48,355 nucleotides of DNA from Candidatus Rokubacteria bacterium RIFCSPLOWO2_02_FULL_73_56 (GCA_001788495.1 MGCF01000018.1:17150-65504); one strand, 5' to 3'; shown: positions 40,669-48,355, numbered from the stretch's first letter. The notes: generated from the sequence alone by a model not told the origin. Translations and numbers: made by a program.

Positions 40669-41268
40669 TCAGCAGGCGGCCGGCGCCAGCAGGCGCTCGA
40701 GCTCCCGCTCGATGGCGTGGAGCGAGAGGGGCTTGGTCAGGCACGCGTCGGCCCCGGCGGCCAGCAGCGCGGCCACGGCGTCGGGGTAGCCGCTGATCCC
40801 GAGGATCTTGAGCCCGCGCGTCGCCGGATTGCTCTTGAGGCGCCGGCAGACCTCGACGCCGTCGAGCAGCGGCATCAGCACGTCGAGGATCAGCAGCGCG
40901 GGCTTGAACGCGCCGACCTTGATGAGCGCCTCGTAGCCGTCCGTGGCGGTCTCGACCTTGAACCCGAGCGGGTGGTCGGCGAGCAGTGCCGCGAGGAAGC
41001 CCACGATCTCGGGCTCGTCGTCGACGACCAGGACGGGGATCGAGGCGGGCGCGCCGAGGGGGTAGGGCGGCATGCCGTGCTCGTGGAGGAAGCGCTGGAA
41101 TTCGTCCACGGCGATGCGGGCATGGCCTCCCAGGGTCTTGAACCCCCCGAGCCGGCCGGCCCGGATCCAGCGCTTGAGCGCGGCGGGGCAGACCTGGCAG
41201 TGCCTGGCGGCCTCGCCAGCCGTCAGGAACGTCCCGGGCGAATTGTCGGGATGTTTCGATTTTTTCAC
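40669..41268 (-). CDS. HTH (MerR/excisionase type)-receiver response regulator
   Basis: A 199-residue response regulator with the DNA-binding domain first, the reverse of the usual order. Residues 13-62 are a winged HTH of the excisionase/BldC type: FLTAGEAARHCQVCPAALKRWIRAGRLGGFKTLGGHARIAVDEF. Residues 77-190 are a receiver: VLVVDDEPEIV, phospho-acceptor Asp in LLILDVLMPLLDG near residue 129, and CLTKPLS. The start is GTG 41268 with AAAAAA following and a GGACGGGG ribosome site. It faces the cobalamin riboswitch promoter and probably forms a system with the hybrid kinase downstream. Confidence 0.88.
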   Translation of the reverse strand: MKKSKHPDNSPGTFLTAGEAARHCQVCPAALKRWIRAGRLGGFKTLGGHARIAVDEFQRFLHEHGMPPYPLGAPASIPVLVVDDEPEIVGFLAALLADHPLGFKVETATDGYEALIKVGAFKPALLILDVLMPLLDGVEVCRRLKSNPATRGLKILGISGYPDAVAALLAAGADACLTKPLSLHAIERELERLLAPAAC

Positions 41269-41282
41269 TTCTGACCCCGTCC

Positions 41283-41312
41283 TTTGTAGAGCGTCGTGGG
41301 CCGCAAAGTCAA
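41283..41312 (-). promoter_or_regulatory. Promoter for the HTH-receiver operon
   Basis: On the minus strand TTGACT (41312-41307) and TACAAA (41288-41283) are 18 bases apart, with the GTG start 14 bases beyond. This is the best -35/-10 pair in the window. It lies back-to-back with the cobalamin-riboswitch promoter. Confidence 0.55.
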
Positions 41313-41327
41313 GAAAACGGCCTCCGG

Positions 41328-41356
41328 TTGCGCCGACCGGGGGTTTCTGCTACCGT
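41328..41356 (+). promoter_or_regulatory. Promoter for the cobalamin riboswitch/cobU operon
   Basis: TTGCGC (41328-41333), 17 bases, then TGC-TACCGT (-10 at 41351-41356). Transcription would start near 41363, a few bases before the riboswitch P1 helix at 41371, which is the expected arrangement. Confidence 0.5.
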
Positions 41357-41370
41357 CCAGGCCGTTGCAC

Positions 41371-41529
41371 GCGCCCGGGATGCCCGTGAGGGCCCAGGGA
41401 AGGCGGTCTGAAGCCGCCGCGACCCCGTCACTGTAATCGGGGACGAAACCCGCAGATGGCCACTGGCCGCGAGGCCGGGAAGGCGCGGGGAGTAGGACGA
41501 TCCGAGAGCCAGGAGACCTGCCCGGGCGC
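41371..41529 (+). ncRNA. Cobalamin riboswitch 1 (upstream of cobU)
   Basis: A perfect 9-base P1 helix closes the element: GCGCCCGGG (41371-41379) with CCCGGGCGC (41521-41529). Inside are the conserved landmarks of the AdoCbl-binding aptamer: CCAGGGAAGGCGGT near 41394, GTCACTGTAATCGGGG near 41427, GGCCACTGG near 41458, and the B12 box AGCCAGGAGACCTGCC (41507-41522). It lies directly before cobU, as expected for feedback control by adenosylcobalamin. Confidence 0.93.
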
Positions 41530-41540
41530 GTACCACCGAA

Positions 41541-41563
41541 CCGGTCTTCGAGGGAGGCACCGG
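41541..41563 (+). promoter_or_regulatory. Ribosome-site hairpin of riboswitch 1
   Basis: CCGGT (41541-41545) can pair with ACCGG (41559-41563), placing the ribosome site AGGGAGG (41551-41557) in the loop, ten bases before the cobU ATG. No T-rich terminator follows, so control of translation rather than transcription is the better guess. Confidence 0.45.
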
Positions 41564-41567
41564 GTCA

Positions 41568-42134
41568 ATGGCCCCGTCGCTCTTCATCCTGGGTGGAGCG
41601 CGCAGCGGCAAGAGCCGCTTCGCGGTCGCGGACCCCGCGCTCTCCGGGCGGGTCGCGTTCGTCGCGACCGCCGAGCCCTGCGACGCCGACATGGCGCGGC
41701 GGATCGCCCGCCACCGCGCGGAGCGCCCCGCGGCGTGGACCACCGTCGAGGCGCCGCTCGAGCTCGTCGCGCGGCTCGGCGAGGCGGTGGGGACGCACGA
41801 CGCGGTCGTCGTGGACTGCCTCACGCTCTGGGTGGGCAACCGCCTGCTGCGGGGCGACGAGGACGCCCTCGTGCTCGCGGAGGCCGACCGGCTCGCCGCG
41901 CTCGTGCGCCGCGCCGCGTGCCGCCTCACGCTCGTCTCCAACGAGGTCGGCGCCGGCGTGCACCCGGAGACCGGGCTCGGGCTGCGCTTCCGCGACCTGC
42001 TCGGCTTCGTGAACCAGCGCGTCGCGGCCGCCTGCGACCGCGTCGTGCTCATGGTGGCGGGGCTCCCGCTCGTGCTCAAGGCGCCCGCCGACACCCCCCG
42101 AGTCGCCGATGACGGCGCTGTCCAGGCTCCGTAG
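41568..42134 (+). CDS. cobU: Adenosylcobinamide kinase/guanylyltransferase
   Basis: Bifunctional cytoplasmic enzyme that phosphorylates adenosylcobinamide and then transfers GMP to give adenosylcobinamide-GDP, the substrate of CobS. The 188-residue protein has P-loop GGARSGKS (residues 9-16), HRAERPAAWTTVEAP (the guanylylated His region, near 49-63), VVVDCLTLWVGN near residue 83 and VSNEVGAGVHPE near residue 125, in family order. It is the first gene after the riboswitch. CobT begins 26 bases before its stop. Confidence 0.94.
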   Translation: MAPSLFILGGARSGKSRFAVADPALSGRVAFVATAEPCDADMARRIARHRAERPAAWTTVEAPLELVARLGEAVGTHDAVVVDCLTLWVGNRLLRGDEDALVLAEADRLAALVRRAACRLTLVSNEVGAGVHPETGLGLRFRDLLGFVNQRVAAACDRVVLMVAGLPLVLKAPADTPRVADDGAVQAP

Positions 42135-43161
42135 CGCGGTCGCGCCGCCGCCGACGGGCGGGGCGGAGGCGGCCCAGCGCCACCTCGACGGCCTCACGAA
42201 GCCGCCGGGCAGCCTCGGGCGGCTCGAGGAGCTGGCCCTGCGGCTGGCGGTCCTGCGCGGCGGCGCGCCCTCGGTCGAGCAGCCCGTGATCCTCACGCTC
42301 GCCGCCGACCACGGCGTCGTCGCCGAGGGCGTGAGCGCGTATCCCCAGGTCGTGACCGCGCAGATGGTCGAGAACTTCCTGCGCGGCGGCGCCGCGGTCA
42401 GCGTGCTCGCGCGGCAGGCCGGGGCGCGGCTCGTCGTCGCCGACTTCGGCGTCGCGAGCCCCCTCGCGCCCGCCCCCGGCCTGGTCGCGTGCCCGATCGG
42501 CCCCGGCACCCGCAACATGGCGCGGGGGCCGGCGATGACGCGCGCGGAGGCGGAGCGGGCGATCCTGGCGGGCGCGCGGCTCGCCGACCTGGCGCTCGAC
42601 GGCGGCGCCGACCTGCTCGCCACCGGGGAGATGGGCATCGGCAACACGACGGCCGCGAGCGCGATCACCGCCGCGCTGACCGGCGCGCCGGCCGAGCGCG
42701 TCACGGGCCGCGGCGCGGGCGCGGACGACGCCGCGCTCGCGCGCAAGGCGGCGGTCGTGCGCCGGGCCCTCGAGGTGAACGCGCCCGACCCGCGCGACGG
42801 GCTCGACGTGCTCGCGAAGGTCGGCGGCTTCGAGATCGCCGGCCTCGTGGGCGTGATCCTCGCCGGCGCGGCGCGCCGGGCGCCGGTGGCGCTCGACGGG
42901 TTCATCGCCGGCGCCGCGGCGCTCGTCGCCGTGGCGCTCGCGCCCGACGCGCGCCACGCGCTCTTCGCCGCGCACCGCTCGGCGGAGCCGGGGCACGCGG
43001 CGGCCCTCGAGCGCCTCGGGCTCGCGCCCTACCTCGACCTCGGCCTGCGGCTCGGCGAGGGTACCGGCGCCGCGCTGTTCGTGCACCTCGCGCGCGCGGC
43101 CGCGCGGATCTTCCGGGAGATGGCCACGTTCGCGTCCGCGGGCGTGAGCGGGCGCGCCTGA
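42109..43161 (+). CDS. cobT: Nicotinate-nucleotide--dimethylbenzimidazole phosphoribosyltransferase
   Basis: Makes alpha-ribazole phosphate from nicotinate mononucleotide and dimethylbenzimidazole, activating the lower ligand. The 350-residue protein has LTKPPGSLGRLEELA near residue 26, LAADHGVVAEGVSAYPQVVT near residue 65, GEMGIGNTTAASAITAAL near residue 174, and the catalytic Glu in LRLGEGTGAALF near residue 313. Start ATG 42109 overlaps cobU by 26 bases, so the two are translationally coupled. Confidence 0.95.
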   Translation: MTALSRLRSAVAPPPTGGAEAAQRHLDGLTKPPGSLGRLEELALRLAVLRGGAPSVEQPVILTLAADHGVVAEGVSAYPQVVTAQMVENFLRGGAAVSVLARQAGARLVVADFGVASPLAPAPGLVACPIGPGTRNMARGPAMTRAEAERAILAGARLADLALDGGADLLATGEMGIGNTTAASAITAALTGAPAERVTGRGAGADDAALARKAAVVRRALEVNAPDPRDGLDVLAKVGGFEIAGLVGVILAGAARRAPVALDGFIAGAAALVAVALAPDARHALFAAHRSAEPGHAAALERLGLAPYLDLGLRLGEGTGAALFVHLARAAARIFREMATFASAGVSGRA

Positions 43162-43162
43162 C

Positions 43163-44035
43163 GTGCCGAAGCTCCTGGTGCTCGCAGCGCTCCTCGGCCT
43201 GGCGGCGCCCGCGCACGCGCTGAGCGTGCGCGACATGCTCGGGCGCGAAGTCACGCTCGCCGCGCCGCCGGCGCGCATCGTCTCGCTCGTCCCGAGCGTC
43301 ACCGAGATCCTCTTCGCGCTCGGCGCCGAGGACCGCCTGGTCGGCGTGACCGACTTCTGCGACTACCCGCCGGCGGCCCGCCGCAAGCCCCGGGTCGGCG
43401 GCATGCTCACGCCGAGCCTGGAGGTGATCGCCGCGCTGCGGCCCGACCTCGTGGTCGCGACGACGGAGGGCAACCGCGAGGAGACCTTCGCCCAGCTCCG
43501 GCGCCTCGGCGTCCCCGTGTACCTCGTCGCGGCGCACCACCTCGCCGACGTCTGGGACGCGATCGCGCGGCTCGGCGCCCTCACCGGGCGCGAGGCGGCG
43601 GCCGGCCCGCTCCTGGCCGGCCTGCGCGCGCGCGTGCGCGCGGTCGAGCAGGCGGTCGCGCCGCGGCCGCGGCCGCGCGTCCTCTACGTCCTCTGGCCCG
43701 AGCCGCTGATCGTGCCCGGGCGCGAGTCGCTCGTCACCGAGCTGATCGCGCGCGCGGGGGGACGCTCGATCACCGCGGCGGAGGGCAGCGACTACCCGCG
43801 CTTCGGCCTCGAGGCGGCGGTCGCGCGGGCGCCCGAGGTGATCCTGCTCGCCAACCACAGCGCGAGCGCGGGGCCGATCGACCGGGAGCGGTGGCGCGGG
43901 CTCACGAGCGTGCCGGCGATCCGCGCGGGCCGGCTCCACGCCGTGGACGGCGACCTGCTGCACCGCTACGGCCCGCGCGTCGTGGACGGCCTCGAGCGCC
44001 TCGCGCGCGCGATCCACCCGGAGGCGTTCCGGTGA
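43163..44035 (+). CDS. btuF: Corrinoid ABC transporter substrate-binding protein
   Basis: Periplasmic binding protein that captures vitamin B12 for BtuCD, 290 residues. It starts GTG 43163 with a signal peptide ending APAHA-LSV. The TroA-like fold is shown by RIVSLVPSVTEILFALGAEDRLVGVTDFCDYP near residue 38, GGMLTPSLEVIAALRPDLVVAT, and YVLWPEPLIVPGRESLVTELIARAGG. It lies 1 base after cobT and shares GTGA with btuC. Haem or siderophore binding is possible for the family, but the cobalamin neighbours decide for B12. Confidence 0.9.
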   Translation: MPKLLVLAALLGLAAPAHALSVRDMLGREVTLAAPPARIVSLVPSVTEILFALGAEDRLVGVTDFCDYPPAARRKPRVGGMLTPSLEVIAALRPDLVVATTEGNREETFAQLRRLGVPVYLVAAHHLADVWDAIARLGALTGREAAAGPLLAGLRARVRAVEQAVAPRPRPRVLYVLWPEPLIVPGRESLVTELIARAGGRSITAAEGSDYPRFGLEAAVARAPEVILLANHSASAGPIDRERWRGLTSVPAIRAGRLHAVDGDLLHRYGPRVVDGLERLARAIHPEAFR

Positions 44036-45045
44036 GCCCGCGCGCGCGCCTCGCCGCGGCCCTGGGCGTCCTGACGCTCGTCCTGCTCGCCGTCGCCGCG
44101 CTCGCGCTCTTCCTCGGCGGCGCCGCGATCTCGCCGCGGGCCGTGCTCGCGGCGCTCGCGGGGCGCGCCGGGGCGCAGTCCGTCGAGAGCGTCGTGACGC
44201 TCTCGATCCGGCTGCCCCGGATCGCCGTCGCCGCGCTCGCGGGCGGCGCGCTCGCCGTGGCGGGCGTGGCCTTCCAGGCGCTCACGCGCAACCCGCTCGC
44301 CGAGCCCTCGGTGCTCGGCGTCTCCGGCGGCGCCGCCTTCGGCGTGGTGATCGCCCAGAGCCTCGGGCTCGGCTTCGGGGTGCTCGGCGCGGCGGGGCTC
44401 ACCGCGTTCGCGTTCGCCGGGGCGGTGGTCGCCGCGGGCGCCGTCTACCTGATCGCCGGCGCCGGGCGCCTGTCGGTCCAGACGCTGCTGCTCGCGGGCG
44501 TCATCGTCGGGCTCTTCTTCGCCTCCGCGATCACCGTGGTGATCTCGCTCCTGGACGTGAACCGGCTCGGCGGCGTCATCTACTGGCTGCTCGGCAACCT
44601 CGGCACGCTCCCGCCGGCGTCGCTCGGCCTCTTCGCGCTCTCCGCGGCGGCGGGCCTCGGGCTGGTCCTCGTGCACGCGCGGGAGCTCAACCTCCTGGCG
44701 CTCGGGGAGGAGGCGGCGCAGCAGCTCGGCGTGGACGCCGACCGCCTCAAGATCCGCATCTTCGCGGGCGCCGCGCTGCTCACCGCGAGCGTCGTGGCCT
44801 TCGCCGGCCCGATCGGCTTCGTCGGGCTCATCGTGCCGCACGCGCTCCGCATGCTCCTCGGCGCCGACAACCGCCTGCTCGTGCCCGCCGCCTTCGTGGG
44901 CGGCGCGAGCTTTCTCCTCGCCGCGGACACGCTGGCGCGCAGCATCGTGGCGCCGGGCGAGCTCTCGGTCGGCGTGATCACGTCCTTCTGCGGCGCGCCC
45001 GTCTTCGTGTGGCTCCTGCGCACGCGCTACCGGGCGCTCCTGTGA
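44032..45045 (+). CDS. btuC: Corrinoid ABC transporter permease
   Basis: FecCD/BtuC family inner-membrane permease, 337 residues, with about ten membrane helices. RLPRIAVAALAGGALAVAGVAFQALTRNPLAEPSVLGVSGGAAFG (residues 61-105) is the family signature, and GPIGFVGLIVPHALRMLLGAD (residues 259-279) contains the coupling region for the ATPase. It starts GTG 44032 within GTGA, overlapping btuF, and ends within GTGA overlapping btuD. Confidence 0.93.
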   Translation: MSPRARLAAALGVLTLVLLAVAALALFLGGAAISPRAVLAALAGRAGAQSVESVVTLSIRLPRIAVAALAGGALAVAGVAFQALTRNPLAEPSVLGVSGGAAFGVVIAQSLGLGFGVLGAAGLTAFAFAGAVVAAGAVYLIAGAGRLSVQTLLLAGVIVGLFFASAITVVISLLDVNRLGGVIYWLLGNLGTLPPASLGLFALSAAAGLGLVLVHARELNLLALGEEAAQQLGVDADRLKIRIFAGAALLTASVVAFAGPIGFVGLIVPHALRMLLGADNRLLVPAAFVGGASFLLAADTLARSIVAPGELSVGVITSFCGAPVFVWLLRTRYRALL

Positions 45046-45854
45046 TCGTCGAGGCGCGTGGGGTCGGCTTCGCGTATCCGCCGTCGCGGCCGCGGCGCGC
45101 GCACCCCTTCCGGCTCGCCGACCTCGCGTTCGGCCTGGCGCCGGGCGAAATCCTCGGCGTGATCGGCCCCAACAGCGCGGGCAAGACGACGCTGATCCGG
45201 CTCCTCACGCGCGTGCTCGAGCCCGCGGCGGGCGAGATCCTGCTCGAGGGCCGGCCGCTCGCCCGCCTCGACCGCGCGGAGGTGGCGCGGCGGGTGGCCG
45301 TCGTCCCGCAGGGCGTGCCACCGCAGTTCCCGTTCAGCGTCGAGGAGCTCGTGCTGATGGGCCGCTTCCCGCACGCGCCGGCGCGGTACTTCGAGGACGC
45401 GGCCGACCGCGCGGTGGCGCACGGGGCGATGGCGGCGGCCGGCGTGCTCGAGCTGGCGGCGCTGCCGCTCGACAGCCTGAGCGGCGGCGAGCGCCAGCGC
45501 GCGGTCATCGCGCGGGCGCTCGCGCAGGAGCCGCGGCTGCTCGTGCTCGACGAGCCGACCGCGCACCTCGACCTCCGCCACCAGGCCGAGGCCGCGACGC
45601 TCCTGCGCCGCCTGAACCGCGAGCGCGGCGTCTCGATGCTGCTCGTGTCGCACGACCTGAACTTCGCCGCCGAGGTGTGCGACCGGCTGCTGCTCCTGGC
45701 CGCGGGCCGCCCCGTGCGGCTCGGCACGCCGGAGGAGGTGCTCGAGGCCCCGGTGCTCGAGGCCGTGTACGGCTGCGAGGTGCACGTCGAGAAGAGCGCG
45801 GCGAGCCGCCGGCCGGTGGTGCAGGTCGTGTGGCCGGACGCGCGGGGGAGGTGA
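45042..45854 (+). CDS. btuD: Corrinoid ABC transporter ATP-binding protein
   Basis: ATPase of the B12 importer, 270 residues. Walker A GPNSAGKTT near residue 42, Q-loop VVPQGVPPQFPF, ABC signature LSGGERQRA near residue 146, Walker B LLVLDEPTAHLD near residue 166 and the His switch LLVSHDLNF are all present. The C-terminal tail ending VYGCEVHVEKS is the usual FecE/BtuD extension. It starts GTG 45042 overlapping btuC by 4 bases. Only 27 bases separate its stop from riboswitch 2. Confidence 0.93.
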   Translation: MIVEARGVGFAYPPSRPRRAHPFRLADLAFGLAPGEILGVIGPNSAGKTTLIRLLTRVLEPAAGEILLEGRPLARLDRAEVARRVAVVPQGVPPQFPFSVEELVLMGRFPHAPARYFEDAADRAVAHGAMAAAGVLELAALPLDSLSGGERQRAVIARALAQEPRLLVLDEPTAHLDLRHQAEAATLLRRLNRERGVSMLLVSHDLNFAAEVCDRLLLLAAGRPVRLGTPEEVLEAPVLEAVYGCEVHVEKSAASRRPVVQVVWPDARGR

Positions 45855-45881
45855 GGGGAGACCGCTCGAGGTCGAGGACGC

Positions 45882-46061
45882 GCCCGGGATGCAGGGAAGC
45901 CGGTGAGGCCGCGCGAGTTCCTCGCGCGGCGGCCGAGGCCGGCACGGTCCCGCCACTGTGAGTGGGGAGGGGGCTCCCACGCGACGGCCACTGTCCGCGG
46001 AGCGCGGATGGGAAGGCCGGGGGCCCGCGACGATCCACGAGTCAGGAGACCTGCCCCGGGC
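45882..46061 (+). ncRNA. Cobalamin riboswitch 2 (upstream of btuB)
   Basis: P1 arms GCCCGGG (45882-45888) and CCCGGGC (46055-46061) enclose AGGGAAGCCGGTGAGG near 45893, CCGCCACTGTGAGTGGGG near 45950, GGCCACTGT near 45986 and the B12 box GAGTCAGGAGACCTGCC (46039-46055). The same landmark order as riboswitch 1 makes the call firm. No promoter is evident in the 27 bases between btuD and P1, so it may act on transcripts that continue from the btu operon. Confidence 0.92.
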
Positions 46062-46101
46062 CATGGCTGCCAACCCTTTCGCGGACAAAGGAGTCAGGCC
46101 G

Positions 46102-48000
46102 ATGGTGCGGATCGTGTGGGTGCTGCTGCTCGTGCTGCTGACAGGGGCGGGAGGCGTCGCCGCCCAGGAGACGAAGAGGCTCGAGCCCGTGGTCGTGACC
46201 GCGACGAAGACCGAGACGCCCGCCGCCGAGCTCGGCGCGAGCGTGAGCGTGGTGGGCGAGGACGACCTCCGCACCTACCACTACGCCACCGTGGACGAGG
46301 CGCTGCGGCACGTGCCCGGCGTGGAGATCCGGCGCTCCGGGAGCCTCGGCAAGACCTCGAGCCTCACGATCCGCGGCGCGAACGCCAACCAGATCCAGGT
46401 GCTCGTGGACGGGGTCCGGGTCAAGGGCACGACGACGGGCCAGGCGGACCTGTCGGACCTGTCGCCGGACCTGATCGAGCGCATCGAGGTGATCCGCGGG
46501 CCGCAGTCGACGCTCTACGGTGCCGACGCGATCGGCGGCGTGATCAACATCATCACCAAGAAGGGGCGGGGGCCGTTCGCGGCGCGCGTGGAGCAGGAGG
46601 CGGGCAGCTACGACACGCACGCCTCGCGCGCGACGCTCGGCGGGAGCTGGCGGCTCCTGGACTACTCGCTCTCCGGCTCGCACCTCGAGAGCAACGGCCA
46701 GTTCCGGAACGACGACTCCACGCAGGAGGCGGTCAACGGGCGCCTCGGCCTCGCGCTCCCGTGGGACAGCCGGGTGGACGTCACGGCGCGCTGGAACCGG
46801 ACCGAGACGGGCCTGCCCGTGAAGTTCCTCTCGACGAACTTCGGCCCGCTGCCGATCGTGCCGGTCATCGACGTCAACAACCGGCAGTCGAGCGACACCT
46901 CCGTGCTCGGCCTCTCCGCGCGCACGCGCCCGGTCCGCTGGTGGGAGAGCCAGGTGCGGCTCGGGCGCTACGAGAACGTCCTGCGATTCACCGACCTGCC
47001 CGACCCGGCCGACGGCTGCCCGTTCGGCGCGCCCTGCGAGTTCCCCTCCCGGATCAGCGTCGAGCGCCGGGAGGCGGAGTGGCTCAACCACGTCCACCTC
47101 GGGACGTGGTCCACCTCCTCGCTCGGCCTCGAGTACCGGCACGAGGAGGGCGACAACCGGAGCAGCACGCCGTTCGCCTCGCGGAGCTGGACGCGCGCGG
47201 CGTTCTTCCAGCAGCAGCTCCGCTTCTTCGACCGCCTGTTCATGTCGGCGGGGGTCCGCGTGGAGGACAACAGCATCTTCGGCACGTCCACGACGGAGCG
47301 CGGCTCGCTCGCGTACGTCGTGAAGGCGTGGGGCACCCGGCTCCGGGGCGGCGCGGGCTCGGGGTTCCGCGCGCCGACCTTCAACGAGCAGTTCTTCCCG
47401 GGCTTCTCCGACCCGACGCTCAAGCCCGAGGAGAGCTTCTCGTACGAGCTCGGGGTGGACCAGAAGCTCTGGGAGGGCCGCCTCCGCCTCGGCCTCACGT
47501 ACTTCCAGACCAACTACGACAACCTGATCGCGCTGCTCAGCACGCCGACGTTCCCGTTCGTCAGGGGCGTCAACGCGGGCCGCTCGCGCGCGGCGGGCAT
47601 CGAGTTCATCGCCGAGGCCGACCTGCTCGACACGCTCGTGGCCTCGCTCAACTACACCTACACGGACACGGAGACGCTCGCGACCGACCGCCCGTTCCCG
47701 CGCGAGCCGCGCCACCGCTGGAACCTCACGCTCACGTGGGAGCCGGTGAAGAAGCTCTCGCTCTTCACGCAGCTCCACGTGGTCACGCGCCAGCTCGAGA
47801 GCGCTGCCGCCGGGTACAACCGCGGGCACACGCGGGTGGACGTCGGCGGGTCGTGGCGGCTCCTCGAGCGCTGGACGCATGTCCAGGCGCTCGACCTCAC
47901 CGCGCGCATCCAGAACCTCCTCGACGAGGGCTACGCCGAGGTCCGCGGCTTCCCGGCGCTGGGGATCCACGGGCTCGTCGGGCTCCGGGCGACGTTCTGA
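46102..48000 (+). CDS. btuB: TonB-dependent corrinoid receptor BtuB
   Basis: Outer-membrane TonB-dependent receptor, 632 residues. The signal peptide (MVRIVWVLLLVLLTGAGGVAA) is followed by a TonB box-like LEPVVVTATKTE. The plug domain (residues 35-150) has VDEALRHVPGVEIRRSG, LTIRGANANQIQVLVDGV and IEVIRGPQSTLYGADAIGGVINIITKKG. The rest is the beta barrel, ending in the aromatic residue of RATF. ATG 46102 is chosen over in-frame ATG 46063 because AAAGGAG (46087-46093) lies 8 bases before it and the signal peptide begins there. Riboswitch 2 directly precedes it, giving B12 control; this makes corrinoids the likely ligand. Confidence 0.93.
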   Translation: MVRIVWVLLLVLLTGAGGVAAQETKRLEPVVVTATKTETPAAELGASVSVVGEDDLRTYHYATVDEALRHVPGVEIRRSGSLGKTSSLTIRGANANQIQVLVDGVRVKGTTTGQADLSDLSPDLIERIEVIRGPQSTLYGADAIGGVINIITKKGRGPFAARVEQEAGSYDTHASRATLGGSWRLLDYSLSGSHLESNGQFRNDDSTQEAVNGRLGLALPWDSRVDVTARWNRTETGLPVKFLSTNFGPLPIVPVIDVNNRQSSDTSVLGLSARTRPVRWWESQVRLGRYENVLRFTDLPDPADGCPFGAPCEFPSRISVERREAEWLNHVHLGTWSTSSLGLEYRHEEGDNRSSTPFASRSWTRAAFFQQQLRFFDRLFMSAGVRVEDNSIFGTSTTERGSLAYVVKAWGTRLRGGAGSGFRAPTFNEQFFPGFSDPTLKPEESFSYELGVDQKLWEGRLRLGLTYFQTNYDNLIALLSTPTFPFVRGVNAGRSRAAGIEFIAEADLLDTLVASLNYTYTDTETLATDRPFPREPRHRWNLTLTWEPVKKLSLFTQLHVVTRQLESAAAGYNRGHTRVDVGGSWRLLERWTHVQALDLTARIQNLLDEGYAEVRGFPALGIHGLVGLRATF

Positions 48001-48007
48001 GGACGGC

Positions 48008-48355
48008 GTGAGCGGCGCGCGCGCGCTCGACGGGGTCGAGGTGACGGTGGACCGCGAGGCCGTCGTCGTCCGCGCACGGGCGCCGCTCACGGTCGTGTCC
48101 TCGGCGCTCGTCGGCGGCGGGCTCGCGCGGGCGCGCGCGATCGTCAACCTCCACGTGCCCAAGGACCTGATCGAGGCCGACGCCGAGGCGCGGCTCGCGC
48201 GCTTCGCCGGGCGGCGCGGCCTGCCCGCGCCCTGGGTCGGCCTGCTCACCTCGGCGTGGACCGAGAAGGCCGAGGTCGCGCGGGCCTCGGGCGGCGGGCT
48301 CCACGCGCTCGCCGTCGTCACCGTCGGCCTCTCCAACCGCGTCGCGGCGGGCGCC
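48008..48355 (+). CDS. cbiZ: Adenosylcobinamide amidohydrolase CbiZ (3' truncated)
   Basis: An open frame from GTG 48008 runs 116 codons to the right edge. It matches CbiZ, which hydrolyses the amide of adenosylcobinamide to give adenosylcobyric acid, allowing imported corrinoids to be remodelled. The signature is visible: VVSSALVGGGLARARAIVNLHVPKD, then GLPAPWVGLLTSAWTE, then AVVTVGLSNRVAAG. It lies 7 bases after btuB and so falls under riboswitch 2. Cobyric acid use needs CobD/CbiB, which is not in this window. Confidence 0.85.
   Translation, partial: MSGARALDGVEVTVDREAVVVRARAPLTVVSSALVGGGLARARAIVNLHVPKDLIEADAEARLARFAGRRGLPAPWVGLLTSAWTEKAEVARASGGGLHALAVVTVGLSNRVAAGA

Overview
The window is a very GC-rich, gene-dense bacterial segment with many GTG starts and 1-26 base gene overlaps. 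A type II secretion system (T2SS), a TonB-dependent outer-membrane receptor and lipoproteins show a Gram-negative (diderm) cell. The gene mix and GC-rich intergenic hairpin repeats suggest an uncultivated soil or groundwater lineage such as Candidatus Rokubacteria/Methylomirabilota; this placement is an inference only. There are no tRNA or rRNA genes, transposases, phage genes or CRISPR arrays.

Layout. 1-2005 (+): tail of a probable nucleoside hydrolase, ribokinase, and a membrane-anchored protein made of a 23-residue tandem repeat. 2177-4037 (-): GH3/NagZ-type lipoprotein and a BtpA-family protein. 4089-7804 (+): MFS transporter, isochorismatase-like hydrolase, enoyl-CoA hydratase and a FabH-like ketoacyl synthase, probably one catabolic operon. 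7812-13889 (-): three exported proteins (S1-P1/phospholipase C-like, small TTR-like, beta-propeller/Ig/PKD), candidate T2SS cargo. 14147-25267 (-): T2SS operon in the transcribed order gspE-F-G-H-I-J-K-L-M-C-D. 25283-32483 (+): ZIP metal transporter, AroQ, an ECF sigma factor fused to a membrane segment and an exported domain, carboxyltransferase, CobS, CobC, and 2-oxoacid dehydrogenase E1 alpha and beta. 32690-35546 (+): three tandem paralogous exported proteins. 35543-36854 (-): archaemetzincin-like protein without its zinc motif, and a DUF3047 protein. 36880-38597 (+): Hsp15-like S4 protein, DUF169 protein, cyclic-nucleotide-binding protein. 38703-41268 (-): hybrid histidine kinase and an HTH-receiver protein. 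41371-48355 (+): cobalamin salvage and uptake locus (riboswitch-cobU-cobT-btuF-btuC-btuD-riboswitch-btuB-cbiZ).

How it fits together. BtuB, BtuF and BtuCD would import corrinoids; CbiZ (cut by the window end) would remodel them to cobyric acid; CobU, CobT, CobS and CobC would rebuild the lower-ligand loop. Two cobalamin riboswitches control the second locus. The T2SS is complete in the window except for prepilin peptidase (GspO) and GspN, with the three exported proteins just downstream.

The points most worth a second look are: a 32-bp near-perfect inverted repeat that swallows the gspG start codon, combined with an apparent +1 frame break in a G7 tract; a sigma factor running straight into a signal-peptide-like helix with a nested in-frame start; the 23-residue repeat protein; the tandem paralogue trio; and repeated extended -10 promoters placed 6-10 bases before start codons, which suggests leaderless transcription. 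No region longer than 300 bases lacks a feature.
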